A DNA stretch of 64,000 nucleotides from Bryobacterales bacterium (GCA_026713545.1 JAPOOG010000129.1:62001-126000), one strand, 5' to 3'. Counted from the stretch's first letter, positions 7,454 to 16,398 are shown. Numbers and translations are program-made. Notes: generated by a model not told the origin, from the sequence alone.

Positions 7454-9508
7454 CTAGACGTCCATCGTGATGACTCCATGGGCATCGACGCTGAGACGAT
7501 CGCCAGGGTGTGCGAGGATCATCGAATCCGCTTCTTCCACCAGAGCCGGGCCTTCCCAGGTAAACCCTGCCCGTAAGTCTTCGCGGCGATAGACGGGGCA
7601 AGCCACGAAACCCTGTTCCTTGAAGTAGACTTGACGTGTTTCTCTCGGCCGGGGTTCGCCGCTGGTCGCTACCGCCTTGAGCTGCGGATTGTCTGTGCGT
7701 CCCACTACTTTCACGTTGAACCGAATCAGCTCGATCACTTCGTAACCGATCGAATAACCATAGAAGCGCTCATGGAGCCGGTGGAATTCCTCGAACGCCT
7801 CGTCTAAGCTCCCCGCGGTGATCTCGCCGTCCTCGACCCTGACATCGTGCTCATAGTTCTGACCCGCGTAACGCATGCTGATCGTCCGTTCCATTTCGGG
7901 GTCTCCAAAGAATCCTTCGTCATGAATCTCTCGCACAGCTTCGCTAACCAGCTCGTCGAAGTGCTTCCTGACAACGTCTACGTCGACACGGTCAGAACGA
8001 AAATGCTTGCTCCACACCTTGTCGACTTGAAAATCGGCGATCAATGAGCCGAAGGCGGAACACAAGCCCGGGTAGAGCGGTACCACGATCCTTTTCATCC
8101 CGACACGTCCGACGATGCCGCTCGCGTGGAGCGGGCCGGCGCCCCCGAAAGCCACCAACGTGAAATCCCGTGCGTCCAGTCCGCGGTCGATAGAGGCGAC
8201 GCGGATCGCATTCGCCATGTTCTCGTTCGCCATCTCAATAACGGCTTGCGCCGTCTCCTCGACAGTCATGCCGAGCGTCGCGCCAAGTTCCGCCAGTTTC
8301 TGATGCGCCTTGTCAGTGTTCAGCCTCATTTTTCCCGCGAGGAAGTAGTTCGGGTTGAGCCGGCCCAACACCAGGTTCGCGTCGGTGACCGTTACGTCCT
8401 TGCCGCCCTGGTCGTAGCAAACGGGTCCGGGGTCTGCTCCGGCGCTTTGCGGGCCGACGCGCAGGAAGCCCCCTTTGTCGATCCAGGCGATGCTGCCTCC
8501 GCCTGCGCCGATCGTCGTGAGATCGACGAACGGCGCCGCGACCGGGAGTCCCCACTCGATCTGGTAGTCCGTGTTGTACGCAATCTGCCCCTTCCGCACG
8601 ACTCCGACGTCGCAACTCGTGCCGCCCATGTCGAGTGTGACGAGGTTCTCATGATCCGCCAACTCCCCGAAAAAGCGCCCCCCGATGATCCCGCCGCTCA
8701 ATCCCGACAAAACCACGCCAACGGGCTCGTTTTCAGCAACCTCCGCCGTGGCGCGGCCTCCGTTCGACTTCATCACCGACCAGGGACACGAGATGCCCAT
8801 GCTCTCGAAGCTCTTGCGAACACTGCCGACATAGCGCTGTAGCGTCGGCTTGACAAAGGCATCCGCGAGTACCGTGCTCCCGCGCTCGTACTCCCTCCAG
8901 ATCGGAGCTACTCGATAGGAGAGCGACACGGGCAGATCTTGGAAGCGGCCTGTTAGATACTCCTGAATGCGCTGTTCATGCTTTGGGTTCAAGTGAGAGA
9001 ACAGGAGGCACACTGCGACGGCAGTGTTGGGACGGTCTGTTCCGTTCAGACGCTCCTCAATACGTTCCGACAATCTGACCAGCTCCTGGTCGGTCAAGGC
9101 GACAAGTACTTCGCCCTTGTGGTTGATGCGCTCATCGACTTCGAGACAGTCGATGCGTTCGGCCAAAGGCTTCGGCTTGGTCCACTCGAGGGAGTAGTGA
9201 TAGCGCCGATTGATGCGCTGAATGAAGGGAACGTCGCGAAATCCCTTCGTGGTCACGAACAGAACACGCGCTCCCTCGCGTTGCAGCAGGGCGTTAGTAG
9301 CTACGGTGGTCCCGAGGATCAATGACGAGAAAGCCTCGGGGGGAAGTTGCGACTCGCGGATCACTCCGATCAGCGCTTCTTCCGGATGGTGCGGAGAAGA
9401 CGGCCATTTGGCAACCACTAGGTCACCGGTCGTTTCATCCAGCGCAACGAGATCGGTGAACGTTCCGCCCGTGTCAATTCCGCATCGGAACTGTGTAGGG
9501 AGGCTCAT
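7454..9508 (-). CDS. hyuA: Hydantoinase A / oxoprolinase-type alpha subunit
   Basis: The chosen ATG at 9506-9508 gives MSLPTQFRCGIDTGGTFTDL, the usual family N-terminus; a GTG 69 bases upstream would add 23 atypical residues. The 684-residue protein has the actin-like ATPase phosphate loop DTGGTFTD near residue 11, the TLDMGGTSCDVGVV second phosphate segment and the GGAGPLHASG segment. HyuA binds ATP and activates the substrate amide or ketone for the HyuB partner. It is 17 bases from hyuB in an operon. The orphan ABC ATPase 160 bases upstream on the same strand might supply the substrate, but that link is only positional. Confidence 0.93.
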   Translation of the reverse strand: MSLPTQFRCGIDTGGTFTDLVALDETTGDLVVAKWPSSPHHPEEALIGVIRESQLPPEAFSSLILGTTVATNALLQREGARVLFVTTKGFRDVPFIQRINRRYHYSLEWTKPKPLAERIDCLEVDERINHKGEVLVALTDQELVRLSERIEERLNGTDRPNTAVAVCLLFSHLNPKHEQRIQEYLTGRFQDLPVSLSYRVAPIWREYERGSTVLADAFVKPTLQRYVGSVRKSFESMGISCPWSVMKSNGGRATAEVAENEPVGVVLSGLSGGIIGGRFFGELADHENLVTLDMGGTSCDVGVVRKGQIAYNTDYQIEWGLPVAAPFVDLTTIGAGGGSIAWIDKGGFLRVGPQSAGADPGPVCYDQGGKDVTVTDANLVLGRLNPNYFLAGKMRLNTDKAHQKLAELGATLGMTVEETAQAVIEMANENMANAIRVASIDRGLDARDFTLVAFGGAGPLHASGIVGRVGMKRIVVPLYPGLCSAFGSLIADFQVDKVWSKHFRSDRVDVDVVRKHFDELVSEAVREIHDEGFFGDPEMERTISMRYAGQNYEHDVRVEDGEITAGSLDEAFEEFHRLHERFYGYSIGYEVIELIRFNVKVVGRTDNPQLKAVATSGEPRPRETRQVYFKEQGFVACPVYRREDLRAGFTWEGPALVEEADSMILAHPGDRLSVDAHGVITMDV

Positions 9509-9668
9509 CACTGGTCTGGAAAGATCTGACGTTGCGCCCGTTGGGCTCCTAAGGGCTGGAGGCGCTTCAGCGAACACTCCGCGGGAAGTACGAATATTAT
9601 ACGCGCGGCTTCACCTGGCTAACGGATGCAGATTCGAGCCCCGCTCGCAGCTTGCTCCAATACCGTCG

Positions 9669-11171
9669 TTACAGTGCGGCGTTCAACACGCTTTCCTCGG
9701 TGGCCTCGCCCGTGCTCAACCGTGCAACGATGCGGCCTTTCTTCATCACCAGCAGGCGCGTGGTCATCGCAAGGAGTTCGGGAATCTCGGACGACACAAG
9801 CAGGATGGCTGCATCGCCTCGTGCAAGATCGGCGATGATGCGGTAGATCTCGCTCTTGGCCCCGACGTCGATGCCGGCAGTCGGTTCGTCAAGCAGGAAG
9901 ATTCGCGCCGGTGTGCTGAGCCATTTCGCAAGAGCAACCTTCTGCTGGTTCCCGCCGCTCAGGCTACTGACCGTCTGTCGGCGCCCGGCCGCCCGCACAT
10001 CCGTCTTGCGCATCATCTCGACAACGAACTCGGCTTCGCTTCGCAGCTTGAGGATGCCCCGGTTGGCGAACCGCCTGATCACTGCCAACGTGATGTTCTC
10101 GCCCACGCTGCGGCAGGCCACCACACCTTCCCCCTGTCGGTCTTCTGACAAGTACGCGATCCCTTGTGTGAGCGCCTCCCTCGGAGACGTGATCCTCACC
10201 ACTTTCCCGTTGACCAGGATGCGCCCGGCTTCTATGGGGTCCGAGCCGATGATCGACTTGCAAACCTCGGTCCGCCCCGAGCCGACCAGTCCGGCCAACC
10301 CGACGATTTCACCCGCATGCAAAGTGAAACTGACATCTTCGAAAGCGCCGGAACGACTCAGATGCTCCACCCGCAAGAGTTCTCGGCCCTTCTCCGCCGG
10401 CTTGTCAGGGAACTGCTCCGTCCACTGCCGGCCCACCATCTTGCCGACCAGGAATGTTCGATCCACCTGATCGTCGAGTTCGTAAACTCCCACGAGCCGT
10501 CCATCGCGGAGCACGCTCACGCGATCCGCAATCGCAAAGATCTCGTCCAGGCGGTGGGAGATGTAAAGAACCGTCTTGCCGTCGGCCCTCAGAGCGCTGA
10601 TGATCTTGAATAGAGTTTCCATCTCCCCTGGCCCCAGCACGGCCGAAGGTTCATCCATGATGAGGACCTTGGCCGAGATCGACAGAGCACGCGCAATCTC
10701 GGTGACCCGCCTCTCGCCCGCCCCGATCTCCTTGACCGGACGGCGTGGATCGAGGTCGAAATCGAGATACTTCAATAGCGCCCGCGCCTCTTCGAAAAGC
10801 CGCTTCCAATCGACGAGACCCCACGGGTTGCGGGGCTCACGGCCGAGAAAGATGTTCTCGGCTATTGTCAGTTCGGGGACCAACGTGAACTGCTGATGAA
10901 CCACTGACACCCCCGAATCCATGGCCTGCAGTGGGTTGTCGAACTGCGCCGGTCGGCCGTCGAGGTACAGTTCACCTCGGTCAGGCCGAAGCGCCCCGCC
11001 AATGATCTTCATCAGCGTGGACTTGCCCGCGCCGTTTTCCCCCAGCACGGCATGCACCTCCCCGGCGTTGGCGGAGAAGTGTACGCGATCGAGAGCTCTT
11101 GTTCCGCCGAAATCCTTGACGATGTCTCGCGCCTCCAGCACGGGAGGTAACGATGGCGATGCTCGCGTCAA
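9669..11171 (-). CDS. Double ABC ATPase of the RbsA/MglA (sugar or nucleoside importer) type, without adjacent permease
   Basis: The 500-residue protein holds two nucleotide-binding domains. Domain 1 (about 10-235) has Walker A GENGAGKST and Walker B LIMDEPSAVLG but a degenerate signature (EIGAGERRVTEIARAL). Domain 2 (about 255-495) has a degenerate Walker A (GLVGSGRTEV), a good signature (LSGGNQQKV) and Walker B FLLDEPTAGIDVGAKSE. This asymmetry is normal for RbsA, MglA and YufO/NupB-type ATPases. Partner permeases and a binding protein would be expected but none is found in the window. The start codon appears to be TTG. The 44-base palindrome at 11184 lies 12 bases upstream. Confidence 0.92.
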   Translation of the reverse strand: MTRASPSLPPVLEARDIVKDFGGTRALDRVHFSANAGEVHAVLGENGAGKSTLMKIIGGALRPDRGELYLDGRPAQFDNPLQAMDSGVSVVHQQFTLVPELTIAENIFLGREPRNPWGLVDWKRLFEEARALLKYLDFDLDPRRPVKEIGAGERRVTEIARALSISAKVLIMDEPSAVLGPGEMETLFKIISALRADGKTVLYISHRLDEIFAIADRVSVLRDGRLVGVYELDDQVDRTFLVGKMVGRQWTEQFPDKPAEKGRELLRVEHLSRSGAFEDVSFTLHAGEIVGLAGLVGSGRTEVCKSIIGSDPIEAGRILVNGKVVRITSPREALTQGIAYLSEDRQGEGVVACRSVGENITLAVIRRFANRGILKLRSEAEFVVEMMRKTDVRAAGRRQTVSSLSGGNQQKVALAKWLSTPARIFLLDEPTAGIDVGAKSEIYRIIADLARGDAAILLVSSEIPELLAMTTRLLVMKKGRIVARLSTGEATEESVLNAAL

Positions 11172-11183
11172 ACGCGACCAGTC

Positions 11184-11227
11184 TAGCCTGATTTCTCACC
11201 TCGCCGTGTGGTGAGAAATGCAGGCTA
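11184..11227. repeat. Palindromic repeat: two module A termini joined without a core
   Basis: TAGCCTGATTTCTCACC (11184-11200) and GGTGAGAAATGCAGGCTA (11210-11227) are near-perfect complements with a 9-base loop. The arms match the left and right ends of the longer module A elements elsewhere, so this is the minimal form of that element. It can form a strong hairpin in the leader of the ABC ATPase gene. Confidence 0.8.
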
Positions 11228-11320
11228 GCAATCGCATCGCACACTCCTGCGTGATCTCCAACCACACTCGGAGCAGGCGCCTTCAAGTGCGGGGATGTGT
11301 TGGAAGATCAGGACCGGACT

Positions 11321-13276
11321 TCACTGAAGCGTCTGGTCCCTTGCCTCAAGAGCCCTGTTGAGATTCCGTGCTGCTTCGTCGTAGTCAGGGTCAAGCTGAA
11401 CAGCTCGGGAAAAGTACTCAATCGCGCCAGCCAAGTCTCCTTGTGATCCGATGACACTGCCGAGATTGTTGTGTGCCTCTGCGTACTTTGGTCTGATCTT
11501 GATCGCTTGTCGGTAGTGCCGAGCCGCTTCATGACTCTGCCCTAGAGCAGCCAGAACGTTCCCAAGGTTGTTGTGTGCCGCGGCCGACTCCGGATTTAGC
11601 TGCAACGCCGCCCGGTAATGGCGCATCGCTTCGGTGAAGCGGCCGAGCGAAGCCATCGCATTCCCAAGGTTGATGTGGGCGTCACCATAGTCCGGTTTTG
11701 CTTGCAAAGCCCGTTGAAAATGGGGGATTGCCTCGCGGGGCCTGCCTTGGGCGTCGAGCAGGGTTGCCAGGTTGTATTGGGCGTACGGGAAGCCCGGCTC
11801 GATTCGCACCGACGTGCGGAAGTGCTGCAGAGCCTTTGGGGGATGTCCGAGACGCAGATAAGCGTCTCCGAGGATGTTGTGAGTCTCGTATTCGTCCGGA
11901 TGGATCGTGAGTCGTTTCTCATATCCCGCGATGTCTCCGATGAGTGCTTTGTGCGCCGTGTCTCTCTGCAGCATCGTCAAGTCTGTTCTTCTCCGGGTAA
12001 CGGCCTGAAACCAGAGGTCTCCCATTTCTTCGAATGTTCGCCAGCCATAGAACACCCGTTGGGGCGGGGAAGAGGGGTTCTGGGGATTATCAGCAGAATT
12101 GTCATAGCTGAACCGCATCCGGATCATGCTTCCCTTCGGCAGGAAAACCGGATCTTTATAGCGATATTCATCCTGCCAATTAAAGTCCCACTGATTGATC
12201 TTGAGCAACCATTTCTTGGTGTCATCAGGCAGAATGGCGTACGAGATCATTTCTTTGCCGAGGTAGTGAGCATGGGGATAGACGTTGAGGACATCGACGT
12301 CTACCGGCAGGAGGTATTGATCCTCGATAACGTAGTCCCTCTCGCCCGGCGCAATATCCATCGTCGTCGATCCCATCCTGATGATGCTCGCCTTCCTGTC
12401 CGGCGGCTGATCGGTAAAAAAGAGACCGACCGAAGCCTGTATGGTTTCGGGTTTACCAGTGGGCAACATGTGCAACTCCAGGACAAAGTCGACTCCTTTA
12501 TCCAACGTCCACGACATGTCGGCAGGTCGTAGCACCGGCTGCTTGCCGGGCGTCCAGCCCAGCCAATGCCCCTCCGGATCAAAGATCTCGCTTTCCCCTA
12601 GCAGCATGCTGCCGGAAAAGCCCGGCTCGGGGTCCTGCTCGTCACGGCGTCGGGAATGGCCCGTTCGGTCGAGCGAAATCCGCGCGTGGTGAACGATGCG
12701 GGCATTGCCGGGCCGGAATTCCAGGCCGCGAACGTAACGAGTAGCCGGAATCGAGACAGGAATGGTGAAGTTGCGAAAGACATCCTGTCCCTCAGCCGGA
12801 AGGGTAAAGGGCTCCGGCATCGCTAGCTCAAGGTCGGGCTCGCCGAGTTGCCAGCCTTCGACCCATACGGGCAGAGCAGGCAGGTCTTGCGGGTCTCCTT
12901 CAGGCTTCCCCTGTTCGATCCAGTTCGATACCAGCGAGATCTGCTCCTGTGTGAGCCTTCGTTCTTCTGCGAACTCCCCATAGCCGTGTTCTGGAAGCCA
13001 CGGAGGCATGTAGCCACCTCCGGTGACAGCTAGGATCAACTCTGCGCGTCTCTTTACTTCGTCGTAGTTGAGGAGAGGAAAGGGGCCGGCTTCTCCCGGT
13101 CGATGGCAATGGGAACAGTTCTCGAAAATGATCGGGGCGACGTGTTCGTTGAATGTTATCGGTTTACCAGACGGAGACCGTGCTTCCGGAGAAGCCGGTG
13201 GGCTGCCGCAACTCACCGTGGATGCCGCCAAAAGCAGGACAAACATCACGACAGCCGGGAAGGAGCTGAGGTGCAT
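11321..13276 (-). CDS. Lipoprotein with c-type heme motif, copper type II (PHM-like) monooxygenase domain and C-terminal TPR repeats
   Basis: A lipobox-like signal (LAASTVSC, Cys23) anchors the 651-residue protein outside the cytoplasm. A single heme c motif CSHCH lies at 54-58. The central part has the ligand set of peptidylglycine hydroxylating monooxygenases: His196-His197 and His269 for one copper, His335-x-His337 (YPHAHYLG) and Met384 or Met387 for the other. From about residue 440 to the end there are five or six TPRs. PHM-type enzymes hydroxylate C-H bonds using ascorbate and O2; here the fused heme could replace ascorbate as electron donor, which is an inference. It is a single gene with no operon partner; the nearby ilv genes run the other way. 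Confidence 0.85.
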   Translation of the reverse strand: MHLSSFPAVVMFVLLLAASTVSCGSPPASPEARSPSGKPITFNEHVAPIIFENCSHCHRPGEAGPFPLLNYDEVKRRAELILAVTGGGYMPPWLPEHGYGEFAEERRLTQEQISLVSNWIEQGKPEGDPQDLPALPVWVEGWQLGEPDLELAMPEPFTLPAEGQDVFRNFTIPVSIPATRYVRGLEFRPGNARIVHHARISLDRTGHSRRRDEQDPEPGFSGSMLLGESEIFDPEGHWLGWTPGKQPVLRPADMSWTLDKGVDFVLELHMLPTGKPETIQASVGLFFTDQPPDRKASIIRMGSTTMDIAPGERDYVIEDQYLLPVDVDVLNVYPHAHYLGKEMISYAILPDDTKKWLLKINQWDFNWQDEYRYKDPVFLPKGSMIRMRFSYDNSADNPQNPSSPPQRVFYGWRTFEEMGDLWFQAVTRRRTDLTMLQRDTAHKALIGDIAGYEKRLTIHPDEYETHNILGDAYLRLGHPPKALQHFRTSVRIEPGFPYAQYNLATLLDAQGRPREAIPHFQRALQAKPDYGDAHINLGNAMASLGRFTEAMRHYRAALQLNPESAAAHNNLGNVLAALGQSHEAARHYRQAIKIRPKYAEAHNNLGSVIGSQGDLAGAIEYFSRAVQLDPDYDEAARNLNRALEARDQTLQ

Positions 13277-13305
13277 GGCTGGCAGGTTACGTCATTGGAG
13301 ACGGC

Positions 13306-13467
13306 GTGAATGCTACGGTCAAGAAGCTGGATGAAGTTGCTGGTCTCGCTGACGATGTTAGAAAGCGTAACATTTTTTTGATGGATCTTTATGACGCGCG
13401 TCTACTCCCCCTCCCCGTTCAGATGGCCGCCGAACATCTGATAGCTGAAAGGAAGATTTGCGGATAA
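13306..13467 (+). CDS. Possible small ORF, 53 residues
   Basis: A GTG at 13306 has GGAG five bases upstream and opens a 54-codon frame to TAA at 13465. The product is charged and helical in its first half (VKKLDEVAGLADDVRKRNIF). I recognise no family. It is divergent from the PHM gene by 29 bases and sits about 360 bases before the ilv leader peptide. The good ribosome binding site is the main support; it could be chance. Confidence 0.35.
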   Translation: MNATVKKLDEVAGLADDVRKRNIFLMDLYDARLLPLPVQMAAEHLIAERKICG

Positions 13468-13622
13468 AGATGGCAGCGGTGCGCCGGCTCCCCAGGCACT
13501 TCCAGCGAGCCGTTGTTGCCGGCAGCCGAACGACTGTCAGGGATGGGCTTTCCGTTGTCGGTTAGACGCCCAGTTCGAGGCGGCGGCCACCCTGAACCAA
13601 GGGCTGCTGAACGCACGGGGAC

Positions 13623-13652
13623 TTGACCTCCAAGCGCCCTCAAAGCTAGACT
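13623..13652 (+). promoter_or_regulatory. Candidate sigma-70 promoter for the ilv-cimA operon
   Basis: TTGACC (13623-13628) and TAGACT (13647-13652) are separated by 18 bases and match the -35 and -10 consensus at five and four of six positions. Transcription from here would give a leader of about 450 nt that carries the attenuator peptide and terminator. A closer promoter cannot be excluded. Confidence 0.4.
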
Positions 13653-13825
13653 AGACTCAATAAAGGCGTGACCTGCCCTGTACGAGGTTGGCTCGCATGA
13701 GCGGAATAGTGTCAATGAGGACGAAGGGCAAAGGACGGCGTTCTGGCGGGTCCCACTGCTGCCGACTGGATGCGGCTCGTGGGTCCCGAACTTTCGCATG
13801 CGTAGGCAGCCCTTCCGTCCTGCCG

Positions 13826-13909
13826 ATGCTCGAAGCTGAACCTCGTAGGATTGCCATTCTCCAAATTCAAAGCTCCATTATCGTCGTTGCTGTATCAAGC
13901 CCCGGCTGA
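13826..13909 (+). CDS. ilv operon leader peptide (attenuator)
   Basis: A 27-residue frame from ATG 13826 to TGA 13907-13909 ends in a run dominated by branched-chain residues: IAILQIQ followed by SSIIVVAVSSPG. Five Ile, four Val and two Leu among 27 residues is the hallmark of branched-chain amino acid attenuation. The stop codon lies in the loop of a small hairpin (AAGCCC 13897-13902 with GGGCTT 13910-13915) and a terminator follows 20 bases later. Ribosome stalling at Ile/Val codons would free the alternative hairpin. No strong ribosome binding site precedes this ATG; the same frame is open further upstream, so the peptide could be longer. Confidence 0.75.
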   Translation: MLEAEPRRIAILQIQSSIIVVAVSSPG

Positions 13910-13912
13910 GGG

Positions 13913-13932
13913 CTTCTGACAAGATTCAGAGG
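13913..13932 (+). promoter_or_regulatory. Candidate antiterminator hairpin of the ilv attenuator
   Basis: CTTCTGA (13913-13919) can pair with TCAGAGG (13926-13932), with one G-U pair and a six-base loop. The right arm uses the first three bases of the terminator stem and the left arm overlaps the pause hairpin at the leader stop codon, so the three structures are mutually exclusive, as required for attenuation. Confidence 0.5.
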
Positions 13933-13973
13933 CCACCAACCGGGGCGAGACACACCGGTCGGTGGCCTTTTTT
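13930..13973 (+). terminator. Intrinsic terminator (attenuator) upstream of ilvB
   Basis: AGGCCACCAACCGG (13930-13943) pairs with CCGGTCGGTGGCCT (13955-13968) with a single mismatch and an 11-base loop, followed by a run of T to 13973. It lies between the leader peptide and ilvB, 135 bases before the ilvB start, so it must be read through for expression of the operon. Confidence 0.9.
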
Positions 13974-14107
13974 GTATTCAGGACCACCTGCGAGGGCCCG
14001 CGGGTGTCGGGCGGAGACGGCGGCCCGGCGCCGGGAATCGGGAACAAAGAGCACGATCGAATGAACAAAACCGAGAAGTCAATCCGAAACAGGGGTTAAG
14101 AACAGCC

Positions 14108-15841
14108 ATGTCCTCGTTGATGTCAGGTTCCCAAATCTTGCTTGAAAGCCTCGCGCGCGAAGGCGTCGAGATGATATTCGGGTATCCCGGCGGTGTTACC
14201 CTGCCGATTTACGATGTCCTCTATGATCACCCGATACGGCATGTGCTCGTAAGGCACGAGGAGAACGCCTCTTTCGCTGCCGAAGGCTACGCGCGAGCTA
14301 CCGGCAGGGTCGGTGTTTGTATGGCGACCTCCGGCCCAGGTGCCACGAACCTCACCACCGGTCTCGTCGACGCTCTCATGGATTCCATCCCGATCGTTGC
14401 CATCACTGGCCAGGTGCCCGAGCACTTGATTGGACGAGATGCGTTCCAGGAGGCCGATACTTTCGGCATCACACGCGCCGCCACCAAGCACAACTACCTC
14501 GTCAAGCAAATCGACGAGATCCCCCAGGTCATCCACGAGGCGTTCCATATAGCCGGTGCCGGACGCCCGGGGCCGGTGCTGGTCGACATCACCAAGAATG
14601 TCCTGCAAGGCAAGACCGGTTATCATCCCGCCGCAGTATTGCGGCCCCTGCGAGGATTCCACGTTCGGCTTGATCCCGACGATGAGGAGATCGAAGCCGC
14701 CCTGCAATTCCTATGGGCGTCGGAGCGGCCCTATATCTATGCCGGCGGCGGCGTGATCTCGTCGGCAGCGTCCGATGAACTGCGTGAGTTCGCTGAGCTG
14801 CTCGAAGCTCCTTTGGCCCACACCGTCATGGGTCTGGGTGCCCTGCCCAGCAACCATCCAAACTTCATCAGCATGTTGGGTATGCACGGCAGCTATGCCG
14901 CCAACATGGGCATCACGGAAACTGATGCGCTGATCGGGCTCGGTGTGCGCTTTGACGACCGCGTGACGGGGCGTCTCGATGCCTTTGCTCCCAAGGCGCG
15001 TGTGCTGCACGTCGATATCGATCCGGCGGAAATCAACAAGAACCGCCGAGCCGATTTGGGTATCGTCGGCGACGTTAAACAAGTCCTGCAGAAGTTGAAC
15101 AACCGCTTGCGAGAGACGAAGGAGTCCCTCGGAACCCACAATCGCCAGAAGCGCGCGGTATGGAGAGCGCGGATCGAAGGCTGGAAGCGCGAACATCCTT
15201 TCGCTGAAGTCTACGACGATAACGAAATCAAGCCGCAGTACCTCATGAAGAAGCTTGATGAAGCTTCCGGCGGGGAGGCGATAGTCTCGGTTGACGTCGG
15301 CCAACATCAGATGTGGGCGGCGCAGTACATCCGCTTCAACCGCCCGCGGTTGTGGGTCAATTCCGGCGGTCTCGGTGCGATGGGCTTCGGTCTTCCCGCT
15401 GCGATGGGTGCCCAGTTCGGCAACCCCGGCAAGCTCGTGATGGCCGTTGTCGGCGACGGTGGTTTCATGATGAGCCTGCCGGAACTCGCCACCATCTCCA
15501 GCCACAAGCTGCCGGTCAAGATCATCGTCATGAACAACGGCTGGCTTGGCATGGTCCGCCAGTGGCAGGAACTGTTCTATAACGGCCGTTATTCCGAGGT
15601 AGCCATGGATGCTTTCCCGAACTGTGAGCTGCTCGCGGCCGCCTTCGGCATCAGAGGCCGCTCGGTTGACAACCCCGCCGAACTCGAAACCGGCCTCGCC
15701 GAAGCGCTCGCTGAACCCGGTCCCTTCCTGCTCAATGTGAATGTCACACGGGAAGAGAACGTCTACCCGATGGTGCCCGCCGGCGGCGCTGTTAACGAAA
15801 TGATTCTGGGACCGCCCAAGCCGGTCGCCGTGGGGGACTGA
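14108..15841 (+). CDS. ilvB: Acetolactate synthase large (catalytic) subunit
   Basis: The 577-residue thiamine-diphosphate enzyme condenses two pyruvates to acetolactate or pyruvate and 2-oxobutyrate to acetohydroxybutyrate, the first common step to Val, Leu and Ile. Visible landmarks are the catalytic Glu in VRHEENASFAAEGYAR, the FAD region and the ThDP motif GDGGFMMS through MNNGWLGMV. Length is normal for the family. It starts at ATG 14108 and is followed two bases after its stop by ilvN. Expression should be controlled by the attenuator at 13826-13973. Confidence 0.97.
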   Translation: MSSLMSGSQILLESLAREGVEMIFGYPGGVTLPIYDVLYDHPIRHVLVRHEENASFAAEGYARATGRVGVCMATSGPGATNLTTGLVDALMDSIPIVAITGQVPEHLIGRDAFQEADTFGITRAATKHNYLVKQIDEIPQVIHEAFHIAGAGRPGPVLVDITKNVLQGKTGYHPAAVLRPLRGFHVRLDPDDEEIEAALQFLWASERPYIYAGGGVISSAASDELREFAELLEAPLAHTVMGLGALPSNHPNFISMLGMHGSYAANMGITETDALIGLGVRFDDRVTGRLDAFAPKARVLHVDIDPAEINKNRRADLGIVGDVKQVLQKLNNRLRETKESLGTHNRQKRAVWRARIEGWKREHPFAEVYDDNEIKPQYLMKKLDEASGGEAIVSVDVGQHQMWAAQYIRFNRPRLWVNSGGLGAMGFGLPAAMGAQFGNPGKLVMAVVGDGGFMMSLPELATISSHKLPVKIIVMNNGWLGMVRQWQELFYNGRYSEVAMDAFPNCELLAAAFGIRGRSVDNPAELETGLAEALAEPGPFLLNVNVTREENVYPMVPAGGAVNEMILGPPKPVAVGD

Positions 15842-15843
15842 TC

Positions 15844-16398
15844 ATGCAACAGCTCATCTCACTGCTCGTGGAGAACAAACCCGGTGCCCTCATGCGTGTC
15901 GCCGGCGTGTTGACGTCCCGTGGCTACAACATCGACAGCTTGACGGTCGCGAAGACGCTTGATCCCACGCTCTCGAACATGACCATCGTCGTCAACGTCG
16001 AGTCATCGACGCACGACGAGGAGCTGCTCATCAAGCAGATCAAGCGGCTGGTGGACGTTGTCGAAGTGGTCGATCTCACTGATTCCCAGGCTGTCACACG
16101 CGAGCTGGCTCTCATCAAGGTCAAGGTCTCTCCCGACATGCGCCCTGCTCTTCTCAAGGAGGCTGATATCTTCCGGGCCCGCGTCGTCGACGCCGCCTCC
16201 ACGTCGTATACCCTCGAAGTCACCGGCGCCGGCGAAAAGCTCGACGCGCTGATCGGTCTCTTGCACAACTACGGCGAAGTCGAAATGATTCGCTCCGGCG
16301 CCATGGCCATGGGACGCTCTCCCAAGGTCGATCATCGCGAAGCCTTCGCCGAGGCTTCGCGCGTGTCGGATAAAGTTCGCGAAACGGTCAAGATATAG
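15844..16398 (+). CDS. ilvN: Acetolactate synthase small (regulatory) subunit
   Basis: The 184-residue protein has an N-terminal ACT domain ([31 protein letters not shown]) and the C-terminal ALS_ss_C domain (about 80-160). It binds valine and confers feedback regulation on IlvB. It starts two bases after the ilvB stop and ends 44 bases before ilvC. The gene is sometimes named ilvH. Confidence 0.96.
   Translation: MQQLISLLVENKPGALMRVAGVLTSRGYNIDSLTVAKTLDPTLSNMTIVVNVESSTHDEELLIKQIKRLVDVVEVVDLTDSQAVTRELALIKVKVSPDMRPALLKEADIFRARVVDAASTSYTLEVTGAGEKLDALIGLLHNYGEVEMIRSGAMAMGRSPKVDHREAFAEASRVSDKVRETVKI

Noticed and set aside
14711-15505. 264-codon frame antisense to ilvB
   Set aside because: Shadow of ilvB codons; no motif.
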